Positions 44,127 through 53,542 are shown, counted from the stretch's first letter. The stretch: 64,000 bases of DNA from Legionella fallonii LLAP-10 (GCF_000953135.1 NZ_LN614827.1:4015501-4079500), one strand, 5' to 3'. Notes: generated by a model from the letters alone, not told the origin. Numbers and translations are program-made.

Positions 44127-45533
44127 CTATAATGTTTTCTTCTCAGCAGTAATAGCTTTCTCTTTAGGAATAATAACACCGCCACCTAGTGCCTTATAAA
44201 GATTAACCATAGCCACTTGATACATAACCATACTTTGTAAATATGCGTTTTCCAAATAACCCAATTCTTCTTCAGAACGTAATACTGTACTAAAATCAGA
44301 AGCACCTTTCTCGTAACTGTCTTTTGATAATCTTAAAACAAGCCGCTTATGTCTGGCAGCTTCACGAAGATGACGTGTGCTCTCTTTATAGTGCTTACAA
44401 TAATTATATTGAATCTCAACTTCATGTAAGGCATTCATAACCACAATTTCATATTGAAGAGCGGCCAATACTTTCTCCCGCTTTTTCAGATCAATAGTCC
44501 GATATAAACTTAGATCCAATATAGAGGCGTTAAATGTTCCGAACAGGGTAGATTCCGGATTTCGAATAGCGAAAAGGTTACTGGCAAGTGTCTGAGTTTG
44601 CCAACCTAATAACCAACCTATATTGATTTGAGGAAATAAATTAGCTATGGCAACTTTAATACTAGCATGCGCAGCAGCTACTCGCTGCTCTGCGGCGATA
44701 ATGTCTGGCCTACGACGTAAAAGATCGGAAGGAACTCCCAGATTTATATCTTGTGTTATCTGAGGAATCGGTTTGACCGGTAATAGTTTTTTAGCTAAAA
44801 CCCCCGGATTATTGCCGGTTAACAATTCAATTTTATGCAAAATTGCCATGATTTCTGCTTTATTTTGTTCTAGTTTTGATAATTGACTTTCAATTAAGGA
44901 TTTCTGTTGCGCAATATCAATATATTTTGCCTGGCCTGCTTTATGTTGTGAGGTGGCAAACTGCAGAATCTGTTTGCTTCCAGCCAGATTGTGGATCAAT
45001 ATCGATTGCCTTGCTTGGGCTTCACGTAACCCTAGGTAGGAGATTGTAATTTCCGTATATAAATTAATTAAAGCAAAATTACGATCTGCCTCACTTACAT
45101 TCATATTAGCTAATGCTCGTTGTTTATTTTGCTTTAACTTGCCAAAAAGATCGGGGTCTATAGAGGTCGTCAATGCAATTAATTGATTGATGGCAACTCC
45201 GGTTCCAGATGGGGGTAAACCAGCTATGTTTATTGTTGGAAAAAGTTGTGCGGAGGCTATGGCATATTCTGATCGAGCAGTTTCTATTCTTTGTTGGGCA
45301 ACTTTCAGATCTAAATTAAACACAGAATGTTGTTCAATAAGATTATTCAAGATGGGATCATGAAAATTACGCCACCAGGCTTCTTCATTATTAACGATAG
45401 GCTTACTATTTGCTCCTCCCTCAGTCCAATTTGTGGGAACAGATGCCGTAGGGGGGACATATTTGGGACCAAAAGAACACCCCGTCAATGTCATTGATAG
45501 ACCTAATATACAGTAAGAAATATAATGTTTCAT
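44127..45533 (-). CDS. Outer-membrane efflux factor lipoprotein (NodT/TolC family)
   Basis: A 468-residue TolC-type channel protein with a lipoprotein signal (lipobox LTGC, Cys near 19) followed by SFGPKYVPPTASVPTNW, typical of NodT-type factors. The paired helical repeats are visible, including LLRRRPDIIAAEQRVAAAHASIKVA. It is last in a minus-strand unit of permease, ATPase, membrane-fusion protein and this gene, giving a complete tripartite exporter. The substrate is unknown. Confidence 0.9.
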   Translation of the reverse strand: MKHYISYCILGLSMTLTGCSFGPKYVPPTASVPTNWTEGGANSKPIVNNEEAWWRNFHDPILNNLIEQHSVFNLDLKVAQQRIETARSEYAIASAQLFPTINIAGLPPSGTGVAINQLIALTTSIDPDLFGKLKQNKQRALANMNVSEADRNFALINLYTEITISYLGLREAQARQSILIHNLAGSKQILQFATSQHKAGQAKYIDIAQQKSLIESQLSKLEQNKAEIMAILHKIELLTGNNPGVLAKKLLPVKPIPQITQDINLGVPSDLLRRRPDIIAAEQRVAAAHASIKVAIANLFPQINIGWLLGWQTQTLASNLFAIRNPESTLFGTFNASILDLSLYRTIDLKKREKVLAALQYEIVVMNALHEVEIQYNYCKHYKESTRHLREAARHKRLVLRLSKDSYEKGASDFSTVLRSEEELGYLENAYLQSMVMYQVAMVNLYKALGGGVIIPKEKAITAEKKTL

Positions 45534-45540
45534 TAAATCA

Positions 45541-46434
45541 CTAGCTTTTTTTAATCAAAATATGGGCGTCAAATTGCTGACCCGCGGCTAAATTGGGATA
45601 ATCATCCCTATTAAAAGAATACAGAGCTTCTTGCACACGAGCATTAAGGCGCTCTTGAGTGACAATATATCGATCTAATTGAATAAATTTCAACGGTATC
45701 TTTAGTTGTTCATGATCATTGCTTTTTAAATATGCACGTGTCTTAGAATTGAAATTGAGAGCGTCACGCTCATCTATGGAAACACGCACCATTACTTTTT
45801 TAGCGTCTCCTAAAAATACGACCTGTTGAGTTCCAACAGCAAATTCATCGACATGAACATTGATTTGTAAGACAACACCATCTTTAGGAGCAGTCACATT
45901 AAACTGGCTAAGGGTCAACTCAGCATTTTTTAAGTTAGCTCCTGCTACGTCTAAATTATGTTGCAATTGCTCTAGCTGTATTAAGGACATCTCCACTTCA
46001 TGGATCTTTTCTTTTATCTCTGCTTGACTGACGGCACGTCTATCAATACTTTTGAGTAGCTTTAATTGATCTCTAGAGTGACGTAAAGTCTTTTCTTGAA
46101 TAGCAACGTTATTTTTCGCTTGTTTAAGCGCAATTTTGCTGACTAACAGCCCATGTTTAGCCGTAGTATCATCAAGCACAATCAGAGTTTGTCCCTTTTT
46201 TACCATTTGCCCGACTGTAACGTTAATTTTTTTAACGACACCACTTTGTAATGTTGGAACACGTGTTACATCATTTACAGAATCAACAATGGCAGATGCA
46301 ACAATTTCTTCGTCATCAATAACTGATGTGGTCAGTTTTTGAGAGGTTGGCATTTTAGAGCTAAGTAATAAGAAAAAACTTATCCCAATACCCAAAAGTA
46401 ACAATAGGCTGTAACTAATAATCTTTTTTCTCAT
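45541..46434 (-). CDS. Membrane-fusion (HlyD-family) periplasmic adaptor
   Basis: A 297-residue protein with an N-terminal membrane anchor (about residues 8-25). A split lipoyl/barrel-sandwich domain is visible (VPTLQSGVVKKINVTVGQMVKKGQTLIVLDD and later NVTAPKDGVVLQINVHVDEFAVG), with a helical hairpin between. It links an inner-membrane ABC exporter to the outer-membrane factor encoded next. It overlaps the ATPase gene by four bases. DevB-like adaptors are the nearest arrangement. Confidence 0.9.
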   Translation of the reverse strand: MRKKIISYSLLLLLGIGISFFLLLSSKMPTSQKLTTSVIDDEEIVASAIVDSVNDVTRVPTLQSGVVKKINVTVGQMVKKGQTLIVLDDTTAKHGLLVSKIALKQAKNNVAIQEKTLRHSRDQLKLLKSIDRRAVSQAEIKEKIHEVEMSLIQLEQLQHNLDVAGANLKNAELTLSQFNVTAPKDGVVLQINVHVDEFAVGTQQVVFLGDAKKVMVRVSIDERDALNFNSKTRAYLKSNDHEQLKIPLKFIQLDRYIVTQERLNARVQEALYSFNRDDYPNLAAGQQFDAHILIKKS

Positions 46435-47159
46435 GCATTTTCCTCTTGATAAGAGATTTTGTAATCATTTAATCCCTTAAATTCATATATTTTATTAGCA
46501 TGTTTAGTAATACGATGATCATGAGTTGATATTAAAAAGGTACATCCTTTAGTCGCGGCATATTCCTGTATCAAAGAAAACACTAAGTTAGTACTATCAT
46601 GATCCAAATTACTGGTTGGCTCATCACAGATAATTAAGCGCGGCGCACGAATCAATGCTCGCCCCATCGCTACTCTTTGCTTCTGTCCCCCGGAAAGGTT
46701 ATCTAATTTCGAATAAATGTGAATTTCAAGTCCTAAACGAATCATTAGTTGTCTGGCTTGCTGATATGCTTGTTTAGGAGATACACCATCAATCAATAGC
46801 GGTAAAGCCAGGTTTTCAAGGGCAGATAGTGCAGGAAATAGGTGAAGGTGTTGAAAAAGAAAGCTTATATGAGATGCACGAAACGCTACCTTTTTTTGAG
46901 GTGGCATACTATATAAATCGTCCCCACAGACTTCGCAAGAACCTTTATCTGGCGTCAAAATCCCTCCGGTGATCATCAGGAGCGTAGTTTTTCCACACCC
47001 AGACGCCCCCATCAGCATACCAATTTCACCTTGATGAAGCATTAATGAAAAATTATCTAATACGGTCACCATGGAAATGCCAGTTTGATAGATTTTTGAA
47101 ATGCCCGTACAACGTAAGGTAGGCACTTCCTCATTCCTTGCTAATCCGAATCGCGACAT
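46431..47159 (-). CDS. ABC transporter ATPase of the tripartite exporter (DevA/LolD-like)
   Basis: A 242-residue ATPase with Walker A GASGCGKTT, signature LSGGQKQRVA and Walker B LIICDEPTSNLD, of the MacB/LolD type. I place the start at ATG 47159 (MSRFGLARN), which overlaps the permease stop; a frame extending to 47261 would run through the permease gene. A GTG some 14 codons later is also possible. It works with the FtsX-like permease upstream. Confidence 0.9.
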   Translation of the reverse strand: MSRFGLARNEEVPTLRCTGISKIYQTGISMVTVLDNFSLMLHQGEIGMLMGASGCGKTTLLMITGGILTPDKGSCEVCGDDLYSMPPQKKVAFRASHISFLFQHLHLFPALSALENLALPLLIDGVSPKQAYQQARQLMIRLGLEIHIYSKLDNLSGGQKQRVAMGRALIRAPRLIICDEPTSNLDHDSTNLVFSLIQEYAATKGCTFLISTHDHRITKHANKIYEFKGLNDYKISYQEENA

Positions 47160-48370
47160 AATTCTACCGTATCCAAACGAATAACTTTCAAAATACCAAA
47201 ATAAGAAGCAAATGCAACAACGAGAGTTGTCCCTGCGGCTCCCAGAAAAATAATTTGCCATGTTAGATGAAAGGCAATTACTGTATCACAAAAAATTAAT
47301 CCAAATAAGACCGTAAGTAATAATCCTATAAGGTAACCTAATCCACCAGTGACTCCGGCTTGAAACAATACCATTTTCATTAAAAGAGAACTGGAGACCC
47401 CTAACATCTTCAGCATCCCGAACTGATGTAAATGTGAGACAACAAAATTATTGAAAATTTGCCACATCATCACAAGACCAATGGTAAACCCTATAATTGC
47501 AATTGAGACAAAGCCCATTACAATAGGAGTTTGATCGCGAAAATATTTATTGGAACGATCGGCAAATTGCGATGGGGTAAAGGCAAAGTATTTCGTTATT
47601 TTCTGAATTTCACTGGCAACTTGGCTGACATCATATGAAGGCTTTACTTTAACCAAAATGAAAGAAGGATGGCCTAATACATTAGGAATATGCGTACTGA
47701 CCATATACGCTTTAGGTTCTGTCATATAAGTGCGTAAGGGACTACTAATACCCGCTACAGTCCAAGTATTTCGTCCTTCAACTAATTTATCGCCCATCTG
47801 GATTGTTTTTCTATTTTCTGTTTCCAATTGTTTTAGGCTATAGCCGTCAATGATGACGGCATTGGCATGATGGATAGCAGAACGAACCCCATTCAGCATG
47901 GTCTTGGGCAAGCCGATTAACGATTGAGCATCAACGCCAATAATCTCCCAATTTTGTTGTTTTTTCGTTTTGAGATGCTTCATTGAATACCAGGTACGGT
48001 ATAAAGGTACGGCCCAAAGTACTCCTGGAACGCTTCGCACACGATAAATGTCTGTTGCCTTGAAAAAGGTAGGCTGATCAAATGAAAAAGAGCTTCCCCC
48101 CATAACCCATAAATCGGGCTCTGTAATTGCATGAATAGGGGAAACAAGGCGATCAGTTACTCCTTGGTAAACGCTGGGTTGTTGCATGATAATAAAAGCA
48201 GAAAATGTGGCACCGATGATCATGCCGATGAAACGCTTCTTGCCGTTAATAAGCATCCTAAAAGCGACTAAGAACAGATTAACGTGTTTTGTATCAATAA
48301 GATATTTTAAGAGCTTACTCGTTATTTCTTTTAACTTAGTTCCATTAAACTGCATAAAATATATACTCAC
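47141..48370 (-). CDS. FtsX-like ABC permease of the tripartite exporter (DevC-like)
   Basis: A 409-residue membrane protein with one N-terminal helix, a large periplasmic domain (about residues 70-270) and three C-terminal helices, the FtsX/MacB permease layout. The N-terminal region NGKKRFIGMIIGATFSAFIIMQQPSVYQG resembles DevC permeases. The start is GTG at 48370 with AGGG upstream; ATG at 48355 is an alternative. It is the first gene of the minus-strand exporter operon. Confidence 0.85.
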   Translation of the reverse strand: MSIYFMQFNGTKLKEITSKLLKYLIDTKHVNLFLVAFRMLINGKKRFIGMIIGATFSAFIIMQQPSVYQGVTDRLVSPIHAITEPDLWVMGGSSFSFDQPTFFKATDIYRVRSVPGVLWAVPLYRTWYSMKHLKTKKQQNWEIIGVDAQSLIGLPKTMLNGVRSAIHHANAVIIDGYSLKQLETENRKTIQMGDKLVEGRNTWTVAGISSPLRTYMTEPKAYMVSTHIPNVLGHPSFILVKVKPSYDVSQVASEIQKITKYFAFTPSQFADRSNKYFRDQTPIVMGFVSIAIIGFTIGLVMMWQIFNNFVVSHLHQFGMLKMLGVSSSLLMKMVLFQAGVTGGLGYLIGLLLTVLFGLIFCDTVIAFHLTWQIIFLGAAGTTLVVAFASYFGILKVIRLDTVELCRDSD

Positions 48371-48676
48371 TTAACCCTGTATTTGATGGTTGGAACAGCA
48401 TAAATACCATTTTTTGTCCTGAGACCTCAATTATAACTAAAAAGAGGATTCTTATCATCAACCACTGTTGGTTCTTTTACTGCATTAATCAGGCTAATTG
48501 TACAACAACTACTGCATTATCATCGGCTGATGAAGCTTCTTCCGAATAAAGCAGTGATGTATAAGCGCTATAATCTGCTACACTTTTTCCTTTTTTGCAA
48601 GTTATCTTCGATGCGCATGCAACCTCTTATTCACTATTAATCGTCTATAATTAATTTATTAAACAAGGAGGTTGTC
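48371..48676. other. Divergent intergenic region, promoter area of the stress gene
   Basis: This 306-base spacer between the exporter operon (minus) and the universal stress gene (plus) has no gene. TATAAT at 48646-48651 is a good -10 match. Weak short inverted repeats are present (for example AACCA/TGGTT near 48460), none convincing as a site. Confidence 0.45.
48646..48651 (+). promoter_or_regulatory. Candidate -10 box of the universal stress gene
   Basis: TATAAT lies 31 bases before the uspA-like ATG, with AAGGAGG as ribosome site in between. The -35 position (about 48623-48628, CCTCTT) is a poor match to TTGACA, so the promoter may need an activator or another sigma factor. Confidence 0.35.
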
Positions 48677-49138
48677 ATGAATTATAAGAATATCTTAGTC
48701 GCATTGGATGATAGCGAAATCACTGATCTGGTATTACAAGAAGTGCTTAAATTCAAAGAACATCAAAATAGCAACATCCGCCTTATTCATATAATTGATG
48801 CAACACTTATTTATCATGGAGGCCCTGGCTTTGATTATCTTACGGTAATTAATGCGTGTCTTAAAGAAGGGCAGAAATTATTAGACCGAGCCAAAGAAAC
48901 GATATGTCATCATATGAAAATCAACGTAGATCAAAAAGTTGTTGAACTGAAACCATTTCAAGGCAGAATTGCTGAAGCCATAGTTAAAGAGGCTCAAGAA
49001 TGGCCAGCGGATCTCTTAGTGATGGGAACCCACGGCCGTCGAGGTTTTAGCCATTTATTGTTAGGTAGTGTTGCTGAAAATACAATAAGACTTGCAACAA
49101 TGCCCATGTTACTTGTACCGGCTCATCTAGCGAAGTAA
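48677..49138 (+). CDS. Universal stress protein, UspA family
   Basis: A 153-residue cytosolic protein. The nucleotide-binding pattern GTHGRRGFSHLLLGSVAENTI near residues 116-136 matches the ATP-binding subclass (G-2x-G-9x-G-S/T). The start NYKNILVALDDSE and PMLLVPA at the end are typical. AAGGAGGTTGTC before the ATG is an excellent ribosome site. A small membrane protein gene follows after 11 bases, so the two are probably one transcript. Confidence 0.93.
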   Translation: MNYKNILVALDDSEITDLVLQEVLKFKEHQNSNIRLIHIIDATLIYHGGPGFDYLTVINACLKEGQKLLDRAKETICHHMKINVDQKVVELKPFQGRIAEAIVKEAQEWPADLLVMGTHGRRGFSHLLLGSVAENTIRLATMPMLLVPAHLAK

Positions 49139-49149
49139 AAGGACATTCT

Positions 49150-49491
49150 ATGTTACTAGCAGCAATTATTTTATTTCTTATCACCATAGTATTTGGTGTC
49201 GTCATTTTAGCCGCACTATTAGAAGAAAGACCAACACCTAAAAGAGCCGTATTTATTCATGGAAGCATGGCGGCAGTTGCCTTATTACTTATAATAATTT
49301 ATATGTTTATTTATGGCACAGCTCCTTTGCTAATAGCAGGCTTAGTGTTGCTCCTTCTCGGAGCATTAGGAGGACTCACCCTGTTCATCATGGATAAGAA
49401 AGGAAAGACCGCTCCCAAATTATTGGTTATCCTTCATCCAATAATTGCTGTGATTGGATTAGTAACTGTGATTATTTATGTATTGCCATAG
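49150..49491 (+). CDS. Small polytopic membrane protein
   Basis: A 113-residue very hydrophobic protein with four likely membrane helices (about 2-24, 39-55, 58-80 and 90-111) and short charged loops EERPTPKR and DKKGKTAPK. I do not recognise a family. It lies 11 bases after the universal stress gene, so a stress-related membrane function is possible. Its stop codon TAG touches the left end of the MITE-like element, so the insertion may have set or replaced the original 3' end. Confidence 0.7.
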   Translation: MLLAAIILFLITIVFGVVILAALLEERPTPKRAVFIHGSMAAVALLLIIIYMFIYGTAPLLIAGLVLLLLGALGGLTLFIMDKKGKTAPKLLVILHPIIAVIGLVTVIIYVLP

Positions 49492-49636
49492 TAACTTCTC
49501 AATAAGTCCGGAAAACGGTCATCTCGAACACCGTGAGAGATCTCCTGAGACAGACACAAAGCCAATATCCAGGAGATTTCTCATGTTGCTCGGAATGACG
49601 TGTTGCCGGATTTATTGAGAAGTTTACCTGCCATAG
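49485..49636. mobile_element. MITE-like inverted-repeat element, copy 2, with 7-bp flanking direct repeats
   Basis: The element spans about 49491-49626. TAACTTCTCAATAAGTCCGG (49492-49511) and CCGGATTTATTGAGAAGTTTA (49606-49626) are inverted repeats with a single substitution and one extra base. GCCATAG stands on the left (49485-49491) and again three bases beyond the right end (49630-49636), a probable target duplication. The interior shows a nested inverted repeat around GAGAGATCTCCTG and CCAGGAGATTTCTC. No protein is encoded. It shares length, ends and interior motifs with the copy at 42311-42445. Confidence 0.75.
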
Positions 49637-49663
49637 CCAATAATGAACAAATACTACTATCTA

Positions 49664-50536
49664 TTAATCTCCAAAGCGGCTCATTGGCCTATGGCAATAT
49701 GGTGCTTTACGGTGCTTCATATAATAATTCTGATGATATTCTTCCGCAGGCCACCAAGGTTGAGCTTCTATTAACCGAGTAGCCACTTGATATCCTCTTT
49801 GTCTCAATTGTTGAATCAAAGACTCTGCCTCACTCTTTTGTTCTTGGTTAAAATAAAATACAGCACTTTGGTATTGTTGCCCTAAATCAGGACCTTGCCC
49901 AGTTCGTTGTGTTGGATCATGAATTTCAAAAAAACGTTTTAAAATATGGTAGTAGTCAGTTTTGGCTCGGTCATAAATGACGCGCACGGCTTCATAATGG
50001 CCTGTGCTGCCACGACATACCTGCTCATAGCTGGGATCTAAAGTATGTCCACCGGTATAACCTGACTCAACCCTTAATACTCCGGGAATCTGATGTAAGA
50101 AATGTTCCACCCCCCAAAAGCAACCACCTGCCACTATGGCCTCTTCAGTGTCCAAGACTTGATTATCGGCTACAAAATCAAGCGAAGCGGAGTTAACACA
50201 ATGACGTAAATTCTTATGCGTAAATCCCTCCCCGGTAAATACATGCCCTAAATGAGCATCACAGCGAGCACATAGTATTTCCATGCGGCGACCATCCGGA
50301 TCAGGCTCTTGTTTTACGGCATGAACGATATCATCATCAAAACTAGGCCATCCACAACCTGAGTGAAACTGACTCCCACCACGAAACAAAGCTAATCCAC
50401 AACGCCGACATAGGTAGGTACCTTGAGTCATAACCGTGTTGTAAGCCCCTGTATTAGGATATTCTGTGGCCTTGCCACAAACCACACGTCGAATAGCCGG
50501 CGTTAAACTCGCTGTTTTATCAAGATATTCGTTCAC
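49664..50536 (-). CDS. msrAB: Fused methionine sulfoxide reductase MsrB-MsrA
   Basis: A 290-residue bifunctional enzyme that repairs both stereoisomers of methionine sulfoxide. Residues 1-~123 are MsrB, with zinc CxxC pairs at 43/46 and 89/92 and catalytic Cys113 in RHCVNSAS. Residues ~132-285 are MsrA with GGCFWGVEHF, catalytic Cys139. The order B-A is the reverse of the Neisseria-type A-B fusion. I start at GTG 50536 after AGGGAGATAAAC; an upstream in-frame ATG at 50623 adds residues with no domain. No export signal is visible with this start, so it is cytosolic. Confidence 0.93.
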   Translation of the reverse strand: MNEYLDKTASLTPAIRRVVCGKATEYPNTGAYNTVMTQGTYLCRRCGLALFRGGSQFHSGCGWPSFDDDIVHAVKQEPDPDGRRMEILCARCDAHLGHVFTGEGFTHKNLRHCVNSASLDFVADNQVLDTEEAIVAGGCFWGVEHFLHQIPGVLRVESGYTGGHTLDPSYEQVCRGSTGHYEAVRVIYDRAKTDYYHILKRFFEIHDPTQRTGQGPDLGQQYQSAVFYFNQEQKSEAESLIQQLRQRGYQVATRLIEAQPWWPAEEYHQNYYMKHRKAPYCHRPMSRFGD

Positions 50537-50682
50537 GTTTATCTCCCTAAAAGGGTTGAATAGTACGGGACGAAAGAGATCGGCGAAAAGAAAGATTATC
50601 CTTCTCATAGTTGATGGAAACACAACAAAATTCGGAGAATTTTAGTCTTTCTCCAAATTTTGCTGTATCAACTACGACTGGA

Positions 50683-51657
50683 TTAGTTTGTCATTTGCTG
50701 ACCTTGGCAAATTTTATCTGCCATATAGCCAATCGCACCCGCATAATAGATAGAATTATTATAGCGCAAAATCATTTTATAATTGGGGAAAGCCAAAAAT
50801 GTAGGGCCGCCCAAAGGCTGTACTATGCTAGCCTGCAGATTCTGATAAGGTAACGGCTGGCCACTTTCAGTACGAACACCCAAAGCATTCCACTCACTGA
50901 CTGGTTTAACAATATTCTTACCTTCTAATTTCATATCAAATTTAGCAGGAAGTTTGACTTGAATTGCCCAAGGTTGGCCAGTCTGCCATCCATTTTGTTT
51001 CATGTAATTCGCTATTGAAGCAAAAACATCTGGTTTACTTTTCCAAATATCTTTATGACCATTACCTTCATAATCAACTGCATATTTTACCCAACTTGAC
51101 GGTAAGAATTGGCATTGACCTGAAGCTCCTGCCCACTCGCCTTTAAAGTCATCTAAACTGACATGACCTTCTTTAAGAATGCGCAAAGCAATAAATAATT
51201 CTTTACGGAAAAAATCCTTACGGTTAGAGTCATAAGCCAAAGTAGCCAATGCTTTAATTACCGGGAAATCGCCCATGTATGATCCATAACTTGTTTCCAT
51301 ACCCCAAAAGGACACGATAAAGCATGGATTAACTCCGTATTGTCGAGCAACTTCATCTAATACTTCTTTATTTTTCTTGTATTCTTTGCGCCCGATAGCG
51401 ATACGGTAGTTATCAACTCGAGTATTACGGTATTTCAAAAAAGTTAATCGACGTTCTGGCTGAGAGTGCATAAACCCTTTAACTTTGCGACTAGGCTCAT
51501 GAATTCCAGCAAAGGCCTCATCAAATAAACTAGGAGGAATACCTTGTTGTATTGCTTCTGTTCTAACCCCTGCTACCCATTCAGCCCAACTTTGGTTTGC
51601 AAAAGCAACTTTTTGTAATAGCATCAGCGCTATTATAGTGAGCCCCCACTTTTTCAT
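50683..51657 (-). CDS. mltB: Lytic murein transglycosylase, MltB family
   Basis: A 324-residue periplasmic enzyme that cleaves peptidoglycan to 1,6-anhydro products. The signal peptide MKKWGLTIIALMLLQKVAFA is followed by NQSWAEWVAGVR. FWGMETSYGSYMGDFPV carries the catalytic Glu121, and GASGQCQFLPSSW is the conserved downstream motif. No lipobox is seen, so unlike E. coli MltB it should be soluble. It ends about 150 bases from the msrAB start on the same strand. Confidence 0.92.
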   Translation of the reverse strand: MKKWGLTIIALMLLQKVAFANQSWAEWVAGVRTEAIQQGIPPSLFDEAFAGIHEPSRKVKGFMHSQPERRLTFLKYRNTRVDNYRIAIGRKEYKKNKEVLDEVARQYGVNPCFIVSFWGMETSYGSYMGDFPVIKALATLAYDSNRKDFFRKELFIALRILKEGHVSLDDFKGEWAGASGQCQFLPSSWVKYAVDYEGNGHKDIWKSKPDVFASIANYMKQNGWQTGQPWAIQVKLPAKFDMKLEGKNIVKPVSEWNALGVRTESGQPLPYQNLQASIVQPLGGPTFLAFPNYKMILRYNNSIYYAGAIGYMADKICQGQQMTN

Positions 51658-52138
51658 AGCTCCCCCTTTATTCTATTTATAATTTCTTGTTTATTAATTT
51701 TAGTTAATATGCGCTCAATATAAAAGCTTATCACGTCTTTTATGGCATTTAACAAATGCATTATCGGCAAAACAAACGACTACACACCTAAAATACTCCT
51801 TTAAAAGAATAACTTAAGTGTATTCCTATACTATAGACCATTTATATTTTAATTGATGATGAAAATCACTTGGATGCAAAAAAACATGTTACATTGCTAA
51901 GAGCAATAAGAATGATACTAGAATCAAGGGCATTTGTCGGGTACTTGATGTAAATAATTGTGTTTGGGTTCCTCTCTCAAAAAAACGTTGAGTTAAGCAA
52001 GAGCACATATTGGGAGCAATGAGCCCCCTCAAAATAACTGTTGCAGCCTTGATGCTGCACTGCACCAAGGCTGCATTGATTTGACATTTAGGTTCTACTT
52101 ATCATGCCGGCTCAATTAACTAAACGCCCAGTAACAAT
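51658..52138. other. Intergenic region with one terminator hairpin
   Basis: This 481-base spacer separates two minus-strand genes. It holds the hairpin at 52043-52074 after the cytochrome gene and should hold the mltB promoter near 51660-51750. No gene, tRNA or repeat copy was recognised in the rest. Confidence 0.5.
52043..52074 (-). terminator. 9-bp perfect hairpin after the cytochrome c gene
   Basis: GCAGCCTTG at 52043-52051 and CAAGGCTGC at 52066-52074 pair perfectly around a 14-base loop, 65 bases after the minus-strand cytochrome stop. The U tract is weak. Confidence 0.5.
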
Positions 52139-53542
52139 TTAAAGTGCCTTCATAAATTCAGTCAAATCAGATTTCTCATCCGGTGTTAAATGCAATTGCA
52201 GTATCACATTAAAATACTCTACCGTATCTGCTAATGTTAATAAGCGACCATCATGTAAATAAGGAGGAGAATCTTTTATTCCACGTAAAGGGAAGGTTTT
52301 TATAGGCCCGTCACCAACAGCCTTCATACCATTAACCATTTGTGGCGCGTAAAACTTCTCTGTTTGTAAATTATGCATGGTGTTATCGGTATAATACGGC
52401 GGGGTATGACAGCTAGCACATTTTGCCTTACCAAAAAAGAGGGCTTGTCCTCTAAGCTCAGCGGGGGTGGCTTTAACAGGATCTAATTTGCCCTCCCAAT
52501 TTAATTTTGGTGCCGGTGGGAAATCTAGAAGCTCCTGAAATTCAGCCATGAAATGAACTTGGCTACCGCGCTCCAGGATATTAACTCCTTTCTTAGTAGC
52601 AATAACCGGATCTCCATCAAAATAAGCACCTCTTTGTTCAAATTCGGTAAAATCCTCCACTGATTTTAAAGCACGTTGAGAACCAAACAAACGTTGTACA
52701 TTGAGCCCGCGTAAAGTAGGAGTCGTAATCCTATGTCTAAATTCTTGTGGGCGTGCATCACCAGCCTCATGAGTTGCTTTATTCGTATGGCCATTGGCAT
52801 GACAATCAAAGCAGGCGACTCCACGGCTAGGTTTCACACTACGCCTATCTTCAGTCTGGTTAAACTGTTGCTGTGGAAAAGGAGTAAGAAGTAGTCTTAA
52901 ACCTTCTAGCTGCTTGGGATTGAGAATACCGTTAAATAATTCATAGTAATTCTCAATAGTAACTAATTTCCCCTGTGACACATCACCTAAATCAGGTCTG
53001 GTTGTTAAATAAATTGGCGCGGGGAACGGTGGTAAAAAATGGTCGGGAATATCATAATCCAGATCAAACCGAGTTAAATCTCTATTTTCCTGCTTATTAA
53101 TTTCATCAATTTCAAATTTGGGAAAAACCATACCGCCTTCGGAATGATTCGGATGAGGCAAGGGTAAAAAGCCCTTAGGAAATAATTTTTTTCCTTTGAT
53201 TTCTTCTGGGGTCATAGCACCTAACTGCTCCCAAGTCACCCCCTGAGGCAATTTAACTCTAACTCCTTCCTGAATTGGCTTACCATTAGACATGGTTGTC
53301 GTTTTTGAGGGATTATTACTTAAATCATAGCGTTGCTGTAGCAAATCCTGCTGTTTCCTCTCAATTGCCGGTTTTGCAGCAGTCATTCGTTGCAAGATAG
53401 TTTGAAAAGTCTCATTAATTACAACAGGCGCATAACTTGATGGGACAGGCTTCTGTTCAGCAGAAGATGATTGATCGCCCGCGTAAACGGCAGAACAAGT
53501 ACTGCTAGCAAGTAATAGCAATACTAGAGATTTTTTCAGCAT
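52139..53542 (-). CDS. Di-haem cytochrome c peroxidase-like protein
   Basis: A 467-residue exported protein of the CcpA/MauG superfamily. The signal peptide is MLKKSLVLLLLASSTCSAVYA. Two c-type haem sites are present, CFDCH (about 244-248) and CASCH (about 375-379), and the C-terminal part has SPPYLHDGRLLTLADTVEYF. Such proteins reduce peroxide or oxidise other substrates in the periplasm. It is longer than classical peroxidases (~330), with an N-terminal extension of about 150 residues of unknown role. ATG 53542 is chosen because GGAA precedes it and it begins the signal peptide; ATG 53554 is the alternative. Confidence 0.88.
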   Translation of the reverse strand: MLKKSLVLLLLASSTCSAVYAGDQSSSAEQKPVPSSYAPVVINETFQTILQRMTAAKPAIERKQQDLLQQRYDLSNNPSKTTTMSNGKPIQEGVRVKLPQGVTWEQLGAMTPEEIKGKKLFPKGFLPLPHPNHSEGGMVFPKFEIDEINKQENRDLTRFDLDYDIPDHFLPPFPAPIYLTTRPDLGDVSQGKLVTIENYYELFNGILNPKQLEGLRLLLTPFPQQQFNQTEDRRSVKPSRGVACFDCHANGHTNKATHEAGDARPQEFRHRITTPTLRGLNVQRLFGSQRALKSVEDFTEFEQRGAYFDGDPVIATKKGVNILERGSQVHFMAEFQELLDFPPAPKLNWEGKLDPVKATPAELRGQALFFGKAKCASCHTPPYYTDNTMHNLQTEKFYAPQMVNGMKAVGDGPIKTFPLRGIKDSPPYLHDGRLLTLADTVEYFNVILQLHLTPDEKSDLTEFMKAL

